This document shows positions 25,022 through 38,600 of a DNA stretch of 64,000 bases, one piece after another. The notes beneath the pieces are model-generated. The model searched no databases and was not told where the DNA came from. It was given only the letters and a program-made list of their open reading frames with translations. Both the position numbers and the translations under genes were made by a program. This DNA is from Coniochaeta sp. PMI_546 (lineage: Eukaryota; Ascomycota; Sordariomycetes; Coniochaetales; Coniochaetaceae). The stretch lies in NCBI GenBank assembly GCA_021432605.1, contig MU271144.1:988606-1052605 (forward strand), read 5' to 3'. The first letter of the stretch is position 1. Every line of letters starts with the position of its first letter.

Positions 25022-26464
25022 CTAAGCCCTCATCAGCTCAACCATGTCCTTCATCCGGTAGTCCAGCACAGGTGTGACCCAGTCGTCTTGTACGAGAGAG
25101 TACGACTCCTTCTCGTTATCCTTTGGTTTTCGCGGATTGATGGCCCAGTATCCAAAATCTGCGTCGATAGCCTTCAGATACCTCATCAGGTTCGCCCAGT
25201 AATTGTTGTCCCCTGTGCTCGGGGTGTGTGGCGCCCCAAACTCCCCGATCCACACGGGTGCAATGTCGCCCTCGACCAGGTACGCCCAGTTGTGCCGCAT
25301 CGCCTTGACGAATGACGGGTACGTCCGCTTGGCGAACCTGCCCTCGAGGCTGCCCCATCCGGACCACGCGTACACGTGCGCCGAGTAGACGACCCGGTCC
25401 TCCACGTCGAGCTTGATCGGGCGCTTGGCGACACCCGACAGGTCGTTGCCGGACTCGGTGCCGCCCACCACGATCAGCCAGTCGCGCTTCATGGCGAGTA
25501 GCCTATTACCGGCCTTTTCGGCAGCTGTCGCCCACTTGTCCCACGGCATGGTTCCCCAGACGCCGCGGACCTCGTTTCGGAGGTCCGCCCCGATGACGCG
25601 CGGGTTGTCCTTGAGCCGCTCCATGACCGTCTCCCAGTGTTGTATCCACTCCTCCTCCGTCTGCTTCACCTTGCAAATCGGACCAAGGTGATCGTTCGAC
25701 CAGCCGGCATCGCAGGGATCGGCGCCGCAGCACCAAGTAGAGGTCGTAATATGGTTGTTGATAATGACCGCGATCCCGGCGTCGGTGAGTGCCTGCACCA
25801 CCGCATCGAAGATGTCCATGGCCCGCATCCCTATCAGGTCCGGATTCGCGGTCAAAAGGTGCGGCAGGATGGGCGGGTTGCTCATGACCATCTCGTCACT
25901 GTAGGGCATTCGCACGCTGTTGAACCCGAGCGATTTGATCGTCGCTGCAATGGTGCTGCGGTGCTGCACGTCCAACCCGCCAGGTATAAACTGCTCGTCG
26001 CTCGCACCGTACCAGTTCACCGATGAGAGTTTGAACCGCCGGCCTTTCTGGTCGACGACGTCGCGTCCCTTTGTGCGTAGTGGTAGGATGTAGTTGTCTG
26101 CTAGTAGAAGACTCTCCTCCACCGGTGGGAGCAGCGGTCGTTGGCTAAACAAGATAGATCCCGGTTCTGGAACCCAAGGCTCGTTCATGGCGGCCTCGGC
26201 CTTCCACATGTAGTGGAAGTAGCCGCCCACCACCAGGGCTGCTACGAGGAAGAACATTCGTCCAGTCTTGGTCGCGGGAAACGAACGGGTGGAAGGGAGG
26301 CGGAGAGAGGCAGTGAGCTTGGAGAGCCTGTTTGTTGAGAACCAGAGTAAGCGGGAGGTGGAAGAAGATGATGATGATGGAAATGATGATGTTGATAATG
26401 TTGATGAGTCCGAGCGGCGGGGCTCGGCCTCCAGCTCCCCGACATGATAATTGGAGTCCGCCAT
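25022..26464 (-). CDS. Membrane-anchored GH5 glycoside hydrolase, 480 aa
   Basis: Single exon. Residues 1-69 form a Ser/Thr-rich, partly basic tail containing a Ser run encoded by repeated TCA codons. One hydrophobic segment follows (about 70-87, MFFLVAALVVGGYFHYMW) with no signal-peptidase-like site, so a type II membrane anchor with the catalytic domain outside the cytosol is expected. The catalytic domain has NWYGASDEQ, GFNSVRMPYS, IINNH, the acid/base glutamate in DLRNEVRG (about E298) and the nucleophile in VWIGEFGAP (about E408), all in GH5 order. Cellulase or another beta-glucan/beta-mannan activity is possible; the subfamily cannot be set by eye. The true start is the ATG at 26464; an upstream TTG in frame is not used. 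Confidence 0.94.
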   Translation of the reverse strand: MADSNYHVGELEAEPRRSDSSTLSTSSFPSSSSSSTSRLLWFSTNRLSKLTASLRLPSTRSFPATKTGRMFFLVAALVVGGYFHYMWKAEAAMNEPWVPEPGSILFSQRPLLPPVEESLLLADNYILPLRTKGRDVVDQKGRRFKLSSVNWYGASDEQFIPGGLDVQHRSTIAATIKSLGFNSVRMPYSDEMVMSNPPILPHLLTANPDLIGMRAMDIFDAVVQALTDAGIAVIINNHITTSTWCCGADPCDAGWSNDHLGPICKVKQTEEEWIQHWETVMERLKDNPRVIGADLRNEVRGVWGTMPWDKWATAAEKAGNRLLAMKRDWLIVVGGTESGNDLSGVAKRPIKLDVEDRVVYSAHVYAWSGWGSLEGRFAKRTYPSFVKAMRHNWAYLVEGDIAPVWIGEFGAPHTPSTGDNNYWANLMRYLKAIDADFGYWAINPRKPKDNEKESYSLVQDDWVTPVLDYRMKDMVELMRA

Positions 26465-28129
26465 CAAAGCCCGACCTATGCTACCTCAGCTGCAAATTAC
26501 TCCAGAGCCAGACCGGATGTGACTTGGGCGCCATAACGTATCTAAAAGTCAATTCTCACACGACACGACAGCGGACAGATGTGGGGGGGCAGTCAAGCAG
26601 ATATATAGATAGACTACAAGAACGAATGCAACCAAAGAACGGTAGATTTGCGGACCAAGAAGCGGATGTCTCGGTATAGCAAATGCTAGATGATGATGAT
26701 GGATTCCGCCTGCTTCTGCTTACTGACAAAGACAGGGAAAGTCCGGGACACGCGCGATGATACCGCTTCCATTGACGTGCAAGGGTCCACACTCCCGGAG
26801 CACCGGGAATGGAGGGTGCAGTAGTATTGCAGTAGTACACTAGTATCGCAGTTGGCCCTGCTGGAAAGGCCGGCATTACTTTGAGACGAGTCAGTCACAA
26901 GGGCACGGGTCCGGGGAGCTCGAAGCCCTGCGAGGCAAAAGTAAGGCGCGAAAGGAGCCGGATTCTATGCCCGGCCCTTCCATCGTGTGGGGGATCTTAC
27001 TGTGCGGTCCGCTCCTCTTCTTGCCTTACCAAGCGAACGCAGCCAGAGGCTTCAGGTTTGCTTTGACACTTTGTAGTTGACGAAAGCCTAACTTCAACCG
27101 TGCTCCTCGGCTTGAACAGACGTTGACATCATGACATCGGGCGTAAATAATGGACAGTCCCATCTAGCTAGGTACAGACAGTATCTCAGACAGTATCACA
27201 CACAAAATCCGCACATTAGTCACGACCCTGTATCACGGACAACCTCGTCACACTCTGGCGGCGATAAGAGGGGGGCTATTATCGCCGGCGCTTCTGCACA
27301 GCCGGAAGCCTCGGAAGTCATCGCACCACGTCCTGCCAACGCCAAGATCTGGTTCTTCCACATTTGGTCGCAAACCATGGCTTTTCCCAGCCATCTTAAA
27401 TGGCACACCTTCCTCACATCATCCCTAACAAGCCAGCGGTGAAACCGTATGACCAAGATGTCCCAAGTCCTCCCCGCCCAGCCCGCGCGCAATGCCGGCC
27501 GACCCGTCCACTCTCGTGTTCTTTCGTCCGAGACACAGTGAGCTGCTGGAGACTGAAGATGCCAGCGCTGAGAAGACGAAGCGCATACGACAGGCTCCTC
27601 CAACATGATTACCATCCTCGCACACAGGGCAGCAGCACAGCTCGAATGTCGCCATTCTCAGCTGAGTAACATCGCTCGCTCCTCTCTTTTTGGAGTCGTC
27701 CTTCGTCCTTCATCTTCGGCCATTGTATATCACGTTTTTTTTTCTTTCCGCACATATCGACATAAGGAACAAGCCGAAAACGCCATGCTCATGTCATCCG
27801 ACCCAAAAGGTTCCCTAGGATATTTCCGCACACATGGAAGAAAAGTATGTAGACAGGTAAGAGGGGTTTAGTCCTCGGCTCGACACGTTTAGTGTATCGT
27901 GTCAGCCCTCGTCCCTCGCCGATCGAGTGAATCGGAGGCGGAGGCGGGTAGCTTGTAAGAGGTCCTTCTGCAGGGCATGCGTTTTGCTGATCGCATTGCC
28001 CGGACCGATCAAGCCAAGCGGCGGAGCACAGTAGTGCTATGAAATCGTCGCTCGAATTATCTCTAAAGGGGTATGGAGAATCGAAGGAGCCATTCATAAA
28101 TGAGTTCGTGTGTCTGGTGAACTCTTCAT
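26465..28129. other. Intergenic, 1.7 kb
   Basis: Contains the GH5 promoter and the 3' flank of the receptor gene. At 26818-26850 there are closely spaced copies of GCAGTAGTA-like words. A 38-codon plus-strand frame (27492-27608) looks protein-like but has no support beyond composition. No other gene is seen. Confidence 0.5.
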
Positions 28130-29945
28130 TCAGAACCTGTTCATCCCAAGAGGATTCACATAGTTCGCGCTATTCTCCCCCTCTGACTCGCCGTGTTCCT
28201 TTACAGCGGGGGAATATGTGTCTTGCGGATCCCAGGTAACCGTTTGTGGCGGCCGGGGGCTCGAGAAAGATCGCGCTGGCGTGTGGTATCGGGCTGTCTG
28301 GCCGAAGTAGTCTGGTGTTCGGCGGCCATCGATGTTCCCGCCGATGCGGTTTTCTTGTTGTATGAGGTTATTGTAGTAGTTGGTGTAGTCCCTGCTGGCA
28401 GAGGGACTTCTCAGGGACGACTTAGCTATGGGGGAGAGCGGAGTCACTACGGATGGTGTTACTACGTCGTCCATAGTCTTCCCGGTGTCCCGGGACAGCA
28501 TTTCGTACGAACGTGTGTCTTTTTTGAGGTCGTCCAGCCGTGCATCCACGGACACGAACTCCCTCTTGTTCCGGTTCGGAACGCTCCTGAATAGCTCGCC
28601 CCACCCTGTCACCATGGACCAGCGTCCAAGCAGGAGAGCTAGCCACAGACCATTGATCTGCGCAGAAGAATATCCTTGTCAGTAAGAGCCCCCAACAAGG
28701 CTGTGTGTGTACTGGCGACTTACCCCCAAGAGCAACAGCACGGCACCGACCGTGGCCTCGTTAACTACCAAGGCGCTGGCTTCGTTGAGACACTTGTTCT
28801 TGTCAGCGTTGTGGGTGAGAAGGCATGCGATCCAGCTCGAAGCGATGCTCTGGTCGTCCTTGACCGCCTGCACCGTGTTGTCCTGGAAGACGAAGATAAC
28901 GGAGAAGAAAATAACGTCGATGATGATGATAAGTACGATGGCGATTCCGCGCCACTGCAGCTGGATGACGCGCCGGACACGGCGGTAAGCTTGACGAGGT
29001 GTCATGGTTCGGATGCTTTGTGTGTACGATGGCAGACCGGACCCTTCCGTCGAGGCGGCATTGTCGGCAAGCGAAGCGAGATATACCTTGATGCAGTAAC
29101 CAAAGGTCGCAAACTGAAGAATGATCGTCAAGCCCGCAAAGACCAGCAAGGGAATCCACAGATCCGCCAGACTGTTCTGATGGTTGATATGGCAGGTCGT
29201 GCCAAACCGAAAGGAGACTCCGCTGGCGACGAGGGCGACAATGATACCGATGGCTGGGATGCCCCAGCCGATTGCTTGTGAGAACCACATGAAATTCCTA
29301 CCGACCACAACCTGCCAGCAGATCTGGAGATGCAAGGACAGCGATCGCAGAAACACCCACATGACTCCAGCCCAACCTCCTAGAATCAAGAATGTGCCCG
29401 AGGCAGCACAAACAGAGCTGGTTTTCATAGAATGTGGTGTGATGGCATCGTAGCATTGGTTGGGCCTGGCGGCAAGCGGAATCACGAATCCAAGCTTCCC
29501 ACATGTCAGTTCAAGAACGTCTCCAAAGACACAGCCAGATAACCCAAGCACTCCTGTTTCGCACTTACATTCATGAAGACCACGCCGATGGTGAGACAGA
29601 TGCTCATGTAATGCCTGTTCGTTTTTTCCACAGGGAGAAATATCCACGACAAGAGTAAGAACACACAGCATACAGTGCTGACCACTGCCACCCAGCCCGC
29701 AGCAAGACTCAGTGTCTGGAAGCTATCCGGGTAAGCCCAATCGGTCATCGGACACGGCATACAGCAGGAAAGCGTGTCAGTGATCTTTTGGCACAACCGC
29801 CCCTCCACAACTGAGAAAACGTCAGCCAGTCGTTTTGCATGATAATGCTGGGAAACCACGTACATCCTCCCTTGTCAAACAGACTCTCTTGGAAGAAGGG
29901 CGCCGGGCACAGGCCCCTTGCGACACCTGGGTTCGGAGTGGTCAT
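28130..29945 (-). CDS. Frizzled/Smoothened-like GPCR without CRD, 540 aa
   Basis: Minus-strand exons: 29945-29864, 29810-29569, 29494-28724, 28657-28130. All three introns (53, 74 and 66 nt) have GT-AG borders and keep frame. After a short Cys-containing extracellular N-terminus (CPAPFF...GG, CCMPCPMTDW) seven hydrophobic segments follow, including VSTVCCVFLLLSWIF, the loop CHINHQNSLADLW and LQFATFGYCIKVYL, as in the fungal Frizzled-like sans CRD receptors. A C-terminal tail of ~155 residues is polar, with many Ser/Thr-Pro sites (VTPLSP, RTPDYFG), and may be phosphorylated. Expected in the plasma membrane; ligand and partner G protein are unknown. The cysteine-rich ligand domain of animal Frizzled is absent, as is normal for the fungal group. 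Placement in the Frizzled-like group, rather than among cAMP-receptor-like proteins, rests on memory of the loop motifs. Confidence 0.87.
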
Positions 29946-31246
29946 ATTCGCAACCGTGGCGTGGCGATCCCCCTAGACTGGTAATGTTCCCCTGTGAACT
30001 GACAGATCCCAAAGTGGTGGTAAAGCGAGACAAGCCGAGTCCCGAACTCGCAGACGGATTACGCAGGTGTTATATGGCCGGAGATTGTTGCTCAGACCGG
30101 TGTCAAGGAATGGTCGAGCGAGAGTAAGACACAGGCGGTTTCGTTTGGGTCCGTGGATGCAACAATGGTTTCACCAGCACATTAGATGAGGTGAAGGTGT
30201 CCCCACGCTTTGATGGATGAGTGTTGAACAGCACACAAAGAAATTCTCGATGGAATTGCACACCGATCCACACCGAACAAGACGCTGCCGTGAGTGTGGG
30301 TAGGTGTGATGTAGGCGTATTAGTTAGATGTCATGTACACCATAGCTAGCTATAGCTGAGGGTATATGGCAGACGTCAATCAAGGAGAGACATCGAGCTG
30401 CCAACCATAAAAGCAAGACAGAAGAAAAAAATGAGAGGAAAGGTCAGAAAAAGTCGTTCACCCGTCACATCGACAAGGCCGAGGAGGAGTGGAACATAAG
30501 TACGATCTGCTTGGAGCGAAGGGGTGTCCACGACGGTCCAACCCACCCTGGGACTTATACATACACTACATTACATCCACCCATGGGGCAATTCTTCTCC
30601 ATCTCGAGATGGGATTGGCGCCAGTTCCCAGATGCGTACTAGACCCATCAATCGTCTCGGGCGAGAGTGACCAGATTTCGACGTGAGGTGGACAGAGATT
30701 GGCAAGCTTGGGACTGGAGACCTGGGGGCTATTCCGCGTGGGTCGAAGTCAAATACCGTGGTTCCTGATTGGGTTGGGACGGGGGGCAACTTCTCTCTTT
30801 GATCTACACGTACAACAGCAACCTTTGGTGTACAATGGACTAGGCCTTGCTAGGGTCGGGGACCGGGGTCCAGTCGTGTTGAAGGAGGAGGGGCCGAGGG
30901 GTTGCTGCCGGGGAGTAGAAACCCATGTTCCTGGTCCATAATGGTACCCTGCGTTCCCAACCACCGAACTGCTTTCCCCGAACGGGCTACACATCCAGAC
31001 ATCCCATTTCTGACTCCCCACACAGAGTTGCAGTGAAGCCTTCCAGACCAATTTAGCGTACCGCAGAACGTGATCAGAGGTACCAGTACTTTTCGAAGTC
31101 TTGAGCTCATCAATGCCGCTGTGTGCATAGTACTATGGTATATCAACTCATTGACATTGTATGTAGAAAGGCAACAGAGTTGTCTTCTCCCGAAATTCAT
31201 TGCAGTTTCAGGCGAGATAGCAACCAGAGATCTCAACTCTCAAGTG

Positions 31247-31256
31247 TACTGTGGTA
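31247..31256 (+). repeat. Copy of the dispersed word TACTGTGGTA
   Basis: One of six exact copies of this 10-base word or its complement seen in the window, followed 115 bases later by a perfect palindrome. Confidence 0.9.
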
Positions 31257-31370
31257 GTAGGTAAAGGACCTATAGAGAGGCGGCGGGAGCGTTGCAACCC
31301 GAACGAACGAAACGATGGCCACCGACCTCGTCCACGAGTTTTGTGCAGCGAGGCTTTTTGCAATGCGTGT

Positions 31371-31384
31371 GTACACTAGTGTAC
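31371..31384. repeat. 14-bp perfect palindrome GTACACTAGTGTAC
   Basis: Self-complementary over 14 bases and overlapping further TGTACTGTG. It may be a protein-binding site or a remnant of an inverted repeat; no gene is close. Confidence 0.9.
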
Positions 31385-34300
31385 TGTGAAGCTGGATGGA
31401 TATTTCCAGTGATCGGTCTTGAGCCATGGCATCATGCATGTCTCAGTCGACCCCGCTGAGTGGGAGCTACCGTGAGACATCGTTCTAAGTGGCGCCGCCA
31501 GCCCTGTCGTGTCTTCCGGACAAGATGGGTTTGTCTCTCGCAATCTGTACTTGCGGCTTGTTGAAGCTTTCTACAAATCCGACATCGATGCCATCCAGCA
31601 TAATCCAGGTCGTTCAGCAGATCCAACGCACCCTAGTCTAGGGCTGACAGCTTCGGCATGGCTTACGGATATAAGATGGCGGTGCGTCCACAGTCCACGT
31701 GCGAACGGTAACAATGCCGCGCGCCCGCCCAGACTTGCTAGGTGTTTCTTCAGCGTATTGAGAGCAGTGTCAAATCTCTCCCTTCCCCGGCGGCGACGGC
31801 CCCTGCGTCCAAATTGACCGGTGAATGAAATGAGGGCTCACTCGATAGCTGGTTCACCAGGATGCCATCTGGGAGGCTTCCAATGGGCTTCAAGGTTCGG
31901 ATATTACGTCCTCAGACCCGATCTTGGTGCCAAGTAGCTCATCGCCTGCTGCATCGACGGTTGAGATATTATACCCTGGCAGTTGATCTTCCATTGCTTT
32001 GACAGTTTTGACGTGATATGGGACTCGAGCACCGACGCCGCACGAGAGGTACCGTGTCGCCACTTCTTTCAACAATGGTTCCTATTGCTGCGCGTGTTCG
32101 GTCCTTTCCGCCAAATCAGGAGCGAGAATGCGCGGCAGAGAGAGAGCCTGGACTGCGCGGACCAGGTGCCCAAACGCACCTGCCAGTGCTGCCACCACAA
32201 GATGTACCAGGCACCCAGGCACCCCACCATGGATGGCGTGTTTTGCAATTCAATTCGCTCTTCATGAATCGGGGCGCATCTCGGCCATCTTCGTTCTGTG
32301 GCTGTTGAAGATATCTTCAATCTATTTGCGGCCTTGGCTTCTACTACCCTCAGCCAACGAACTGGACCAACTGTTAGTCATAGCTACAAGCGATAGGACT
32401 ATTTACGCATGGAATCAGGGTTGTCATCCCGTTGCTTTCTCGCCTAACATCCAGAGATGCCATTCCCTGAGACTCTGGACATGGTCGTCGAGATCTCAAA
32501 AGGATAGACCGTCGCGTCCCATTCATCCTGAGGATTAGACGAGACCAGTCGATGCTTCAGCTACCGCCATGCCTTTTAGTGTAAAGCCAACCTTCGAATT
32601 TGCGGGGTTGGTCGATTGGTGTGTCCAGATCGTTGGCCGAACGCCAATCTCGTGCCAGCGCCGCATACGTACGAGCTGCACAGAAACCAAGACCATTTTA
32701 CTCTGTTGAAGATGTGAAATGGCCCAGAATTCTGGATTTCGTACCGGTACCAGGTAGTTCCAGCCTATGGAGACGGCTAGCAAGGCTATCCGGTGACCGA
32801 CGATGCGGTTCGTCGGTCTCAGCCGCCTAATCACTGATTCATGCCATAACTTGTAGCGCTTAACACCTTTCGTCGAATGGTAAAGCACCGTACCTTGCTT
32901 GGCTAGAGAACGAAAGCACGACTTCCTGTCCTGCTCACAGCTGCTCCGTCAACGTTAGGTACCTCAAGATCGCCGTGAGTGCACGGTATGGATCGTCTTG
33001 CATCAGGTACTTGTCCATGGAATGACGGCATATGTCTATGTCTTCAAACGTCTCCGGCTAGCGGTCCACAGACCATCGACGGCTCCGAAGGCCCCGGCCC
33101 AAACCACTCTATTGGGTCAAGAAACACTCCTGTCTCAGGCATGAGACTCTTTGCGACCTCCTCAAAGTCGATTCAAGAAGCGAGTCAGTGCCTGGAAAGC
33201 ACATCGTGCATGGCTTGGTGGCCGGGTCGAAGATGCAACTCAGATTCGCCTCCGCTGTCATCCAGAGCTACCTACTGGTACGGTGGAAGCCAAAACACAC
33301 AGTACGCAATCGGTACGGGGGATTGGCCTTGCCATACAAGCTACCTCATTATCTTACACTACGATCACCTGGTATAATAACATTTTGTGGTGATTACTGT
33401 AAAGCCGACTTACCGACAAACACTCACCAGCGATTCGTAAAGCGGCCTCTCTGACTTTGCGTTTCTTCGCTTGTGAGACGGTTGCTCAACATCCGTGCGA
33501 CTTCGATGCTCTTGGCAGCCACCGCTTCTAGAAGGCCATCGGAAGCAAACCGACATATTACCAGCAAAGTCGTGATATTAATGGCGCTCAGAGATCCGGC
33601 GTCATGCCGTGCCGTGCCTTATCGCTCCCGGGTCACAAGTACGACGTCTGCGTTTATTTTTACCTTCTTTAATCGGTGGTTAAGGTCCGTGGCAGCGGAC
33701 GACCCCTTGTTCTGTATCGCATCCTTTTCCAGGACTGCTACACATAGGATCCTTCACTTCATTCTCTGATGTGATGTTCTACAGTTCTTTCACCCCCACA
33801 CTCATCGTCCCACGCTACGTCGACGATAAATTGCAAAGTGAAGGGGACGTCGGCGCACAAGTTGCGTAGACCTGCCCGTCCCCTCGTGTCATTGCCGCGG
33901 TGAAAGCAGTACCAGACCACAGTGTCTTGCAAATACTTCATGTTGGATTTCTGCAGCCTGCGAGGCTAAGAATCAAGCGTCATTCAATCGCCCGATATGT
34001 CGCAGATTTATGAGTGACGCTGCCTGCAAGTTTGGTTGTCTCATTACCTGAATTTAGTGCCGGCTGCAGCTTGGATTGAGCAATCTCGCGACGTTCTATT
34101 TTGGTTGCCGTTGTTGCTTCGATTCTGGTTCGGGTACGCAAAGTATCATGGAGCGTACTGGCGGTAGTCTAGAGCATAAGGCTCCGCACCAAAATACGTA
34201 TCAAGTTTGGAAGCGGATGCATCCAAGTAACCGGTATGCAGGCAACATGTAGCCGAGCCAGGCCGTCACACTTCAGAGAGACACTAATCTCACAGTCAGG

Positions 34301-35681
34301 AACACCGCTCTAATTGAGCCTAGGACTACCAATACACGCCCACGGGCATTCGAATCAGTCCAGTCTCGTTTCGTATATCCATTGGCTTCCTGAAGAAGCT
34401 GCCCATTCAGACCAAGGGTGTGGTGAGCCGTACGAAGTACAGAATCCTTTTCCCTTCCGCAAAAGTGCCACGCAGAGTCGTGCGGATATGCTCCGAGGTA
34501 TTGAGGTACACGTGTAGAGTACATTCCCTCCGCACAGACAGGGACCAGATCAGGCGCTAACCAAATACGGCTCGTTCGCCGTTAAAGGGGTTCACCAACC
34601 TTCCTTGTCATGAATCGCATGAATATTGGCATGGTCAGCAAAGCCGTCGGAGGGTTGCAACCCAGCAGGTGGTGTAAGAAATGGGGTGTGCAAATGGTGG
34701 CCGAGTTTACACCAAGAAGTTGCATATCCCATTTCTTTCCCCACTTGCCCAGCTGGTGAACCTTAACGTTCCCATGGCTTCGTACCCGAGCCATCTTTTT
34801 CCTGCGGATTGCGGAGAATTCATTGTGCCAGAGCGCGTCATCCCGGCACACGACCGGCGTTGGGATACTGCCCACAGACAGTCCAGCTTGTGCGGTAATT
34901 TTTGGGCCAATTTCGAAGAATCTGACTCCATGGAGCACGCGAAAAAGGGGGCAAAAGCAAGGTCGATATCCAGACAAGGCAGGTATTCGGCGACGCTAAA
35001 GACACATGTTTGGAGGGTGGTTGCGTGTATCGCGAATGCAATGGGTCAACCTGAGGGTCGTGAGAGAACACCATGGAGACGCTGTATAGCCGAGTCAAAG
35101 GAGCACCGTCAGCCTTTTGCAAGGCTGCGTGTGATACCAATACATACAACATGCCCTCCTCAGCCTGGTCTCCCTGCTCGCTCCTCTCACCCAATTTCCC
35201 GAAGCGCAATGCGTCGCATCCTCAACCTCAACCATGGAAATTGCTGCGGTCCATAACGGAGAGACTTCAGGTGTCCCAGCCTGTTCGTTCGGCTTACGAA
35301 CATGAGTCTCCTGAAGGTTGACTAACAAGCCATGTCGGCGCTTGGCATGACAGGCTCACAGTGTGTCCGAAGCCAAGAACATCTCGGGGACATTCTCACC
35401 TGATCAGGAGCTGTATCTTACCATACCTAGCTCTTTGGTGATCTAATTACTGGTCTGATGGCGACCCCGTTACGTACCATCCTGCCGATTCTCGCATTCT
35501 CAACGGCTGGTACCTGCGCCCTTGCCACGGAAGCCGGCTAAAGTGATTTACTGAAACGTGGTCGCTTTGCTGGATGTCATCCGGCTCACCCCAGATAGTC
35601 TTGCGCGGCTCTCGGGAGTCTCTGGCGGACGGTCACCCTGCCTTACGGAAACACTAGGCGGTGGCTCGAATATCAGACGAC

Positions 35682-35691
35682 TACCACAGTA
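35682..35691 (-). repeat. Copy of the dispersed word TACTGTGGTA (inverted)
   Basis: Read on plus as TACCACAGTA. It is an isolated copy within the gene-poor stretch. Confidence 0.9.
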
Positions 35692-38600
35692 TATCGCTGA
35701 GGCCTACCAAGCCACGGAGACCTGGGACCGGAACCAGATATTCAAACTTCCGGAACCGAAGCTGAAGAGATTTTCTAAGAAGCGTCTCTCATACAGTGCA
35801 CATGCAGCAGCGCACGGAACGTTGCCGACGAATTGGACGGGCGTGCAGCGTCACGGCACAGTTGGCCTGATGAGATCTTACCGTGCTACTGACACCGCAA
35901 TACTCCATCCATCCTCTCGGCACATTGCCGAACGCCTTTCGCCCTGAAACATACGTGGATTGCCGTCAAGCAACGCTGCGGTTTTCACGAGACCCTCTTT
36001 CCAGAAGACGCAGGGAAGTGGACTTGAAACTCCCAGACAGCGAACTGCTGCAGGGGCCGAGGAGGTGCAGGATTTAGTGACTACTACGCACTTTGTTAGG
36101 TAGCATCAAAGGAGCCAGCCAGCAACAGGCAAACAGAAAGAGACAGGTGATGTATCGAGACTTTCTCATAACGCTCCACAGCAATCGGGTAGCAGCTATG
36201 GCGGACGCAGAGGTGAAAGACTAGTGTTCACCGAGAGCTCGCGCCGTTCCGTCTAGCCCAACTTGTCAGGTGCAAAATAAGTTGGATTGAAGCAGGTCGG
36301 ATACCGGATGTGAATATGTTCAAGGCGAGATATAGTACAAACGGTAGATCTGTCTTCTTGCGGTTTGAATGACACCATTCATTCGTCTCCTCTCCGCCAC
36401 TGCTGCTACTTTTGGCACGCAAAGTCTAGCGCCGCTAGTTTTGTCATCATTTCTTGGCAGCTTAGACATATGAGAGCCGAAGCAAAGAAAGAAAGAGAGA
36501 AAAGAAGGGGGGGAAATAGCCCTCTTCGCATCTTGGTTTCTGTCTCCATCTGCGTCTACATAGTAGTCTTCAGAGAGCGGTACATGTACCAGCAAAAAGG
36601 TCAGACAACGCGAAAAGGAGAGTCCTTGCTTGGCATTGATAGCGGGTCGTTACCAGGGGAGGATATACGCCGGTCCGAATAAGCATGGAACGACGGTGTG
36701 TGTGGGGGTGAGAGCCACCCGTTTCCACTGACATGAGACAGGTGAGGTAACTTCCCGGTTCTGTTCACAATTGGGAGCCCGGTACATTGTTCCGTTGCAG
36801 AGAGCAGATCTTCAATCTCCTACCGCTCCCCAAAATCCTAGGCACGAAGAAGGTCCTTGAGCGACGAGAAGACATACGTGCAACATTTCAGACACTACCA
36901 CAACTGTCGGCCTTCCCAACACCGTCTATGTTTGCGGAAAATGCGCCCAGAGGCACATTTTGGTGAGGGGTAGCGTTGACGATCGCTATCACGAGGTGCC
37001 GAGGCTGGATTCAGAGACCTTTTCGTCGGTCGGCGAAGGTCGAAGCCAACGTGTTGGAAGCTCACATTAGCTCAAGCAGATCCTCCTCGATGATGTGCGG
37101 GGAACTGGGGAAGACCGAAAGACGATTGACGAGCTTGTGATCTTTGGGATCGCAGTGCCGTCGCAGGCGGAGACGTCGACGTGAGCTAAACGGTCTGCCG
37201 GACTGCCGGACCACCGGGGGTTCAAACTAAGTTCAGAGACAAAGACAGGATAACCGAGAAGCGTCCTCACAAGTTGAGACCTGCTCGGTTGAAGTGAAGT
37301 CTCGAGTGTCCTGTGCTTGGTTTGTTCACCTTATCATTGACACACTGAGCGTCCCATCGAACACCAAGATAGGTAGAGCTCTCTTGAAACCTTGTTCGGT
37401 TTTCGGCCCAAGGGTGTTGTCTATTTTCCTCGCGGTCCTACTGGTGGAATTCTCCAGTGTGTTCACACAGGTGAAGATGTGCACCTCTGCATCACGCAGG
37501 ATCTCATCTGCTTCTGTTTCAGTTTCGTCTTAATACCGATAGATGCGGTACTGTACTGCCGACCCAAGTGGTTCGAACTTCGATAAAGCAGTCCAAGCCT
37601 TGATGCTCTTCAATCGAAAAACGCCGCAGTCGGGACCAAGCGGCCGTCAGCGAGTACTTATTCCATTCAACGTGTGTGAAATGAAACATCTCGTCCGGAA
37701 ACCCGGTTACGTGGCTGTCTCAGCTGGCGATCAGAAGAAAGCATCATTGAGTCGCTTGTCTTCCTGCAGTAGTGCTGCCAGTCGGCCCTTTCGTTCGCGT
37801 TTGATGCATAGGTGATGCGCTCCCCTTCCGGGTCGGCTGTCCAGAATCGTCGTGCAGTGCATGGAGGCTCGCGTGTTTATTCTGCCGTTTCGGGGCCAGG
37901 TGGAGGGACCATGGTACATCATGGGATCAATACAAGAGCTGGCATGGTCATGCAGAGCTTCCTACGATGGATCGTGTGAAGCCGGGTTTGAGCCGCGTCG
38001 GGGGATGCAGTGCCTGACGGTATCGAGTGTCGTTTTTCTCACTTCGCGGCAGTGCCCAGTTACATTCTTGTGACATCCGCTACCAGTGCCAGTTCGACAA
38101 TTATCGGCCAAGATTGACTCGGTTATGCCACGCTGCGATTATCGACTGTTCGTTGTGGTCTGCACACTCCATGGAATCCCCTCGCGTGCAGTAGATCACA
38201 ACAACTAGCGCAATCGCTCAGGGTCAGCAAGATTATATATGGTTTGTGAGCAGAGGGCTCCGACTTTGTTCGGCGCGTTGCTCGACGATTCTGAGTAGGT
38301 CTGTTTGATAGACGCGTTCCGAGTTAGGATTACAATCTGAAATCTTGGGCCAGTGTCGTCTTTGATGCTCTTGAGTGCTACCGCGGTGACCATCAATATG
38401 ATAACGCTTATCTAAATGTGGAGGGTAGTTTCGAGAACTCGCGTCCAGCCTAGTATAGGTGTTGACGGCTTGCGTGAAGGATGTCCACAGGCAGCTTGTT
38501 CACGGCATATAGGCATGAACGCCGGAGCCGAAGGGTTGTTAGAGCGTTTGATATAGTTATGGAATAGTGACAGCGCAACCATGCACATAAGACCGACCCG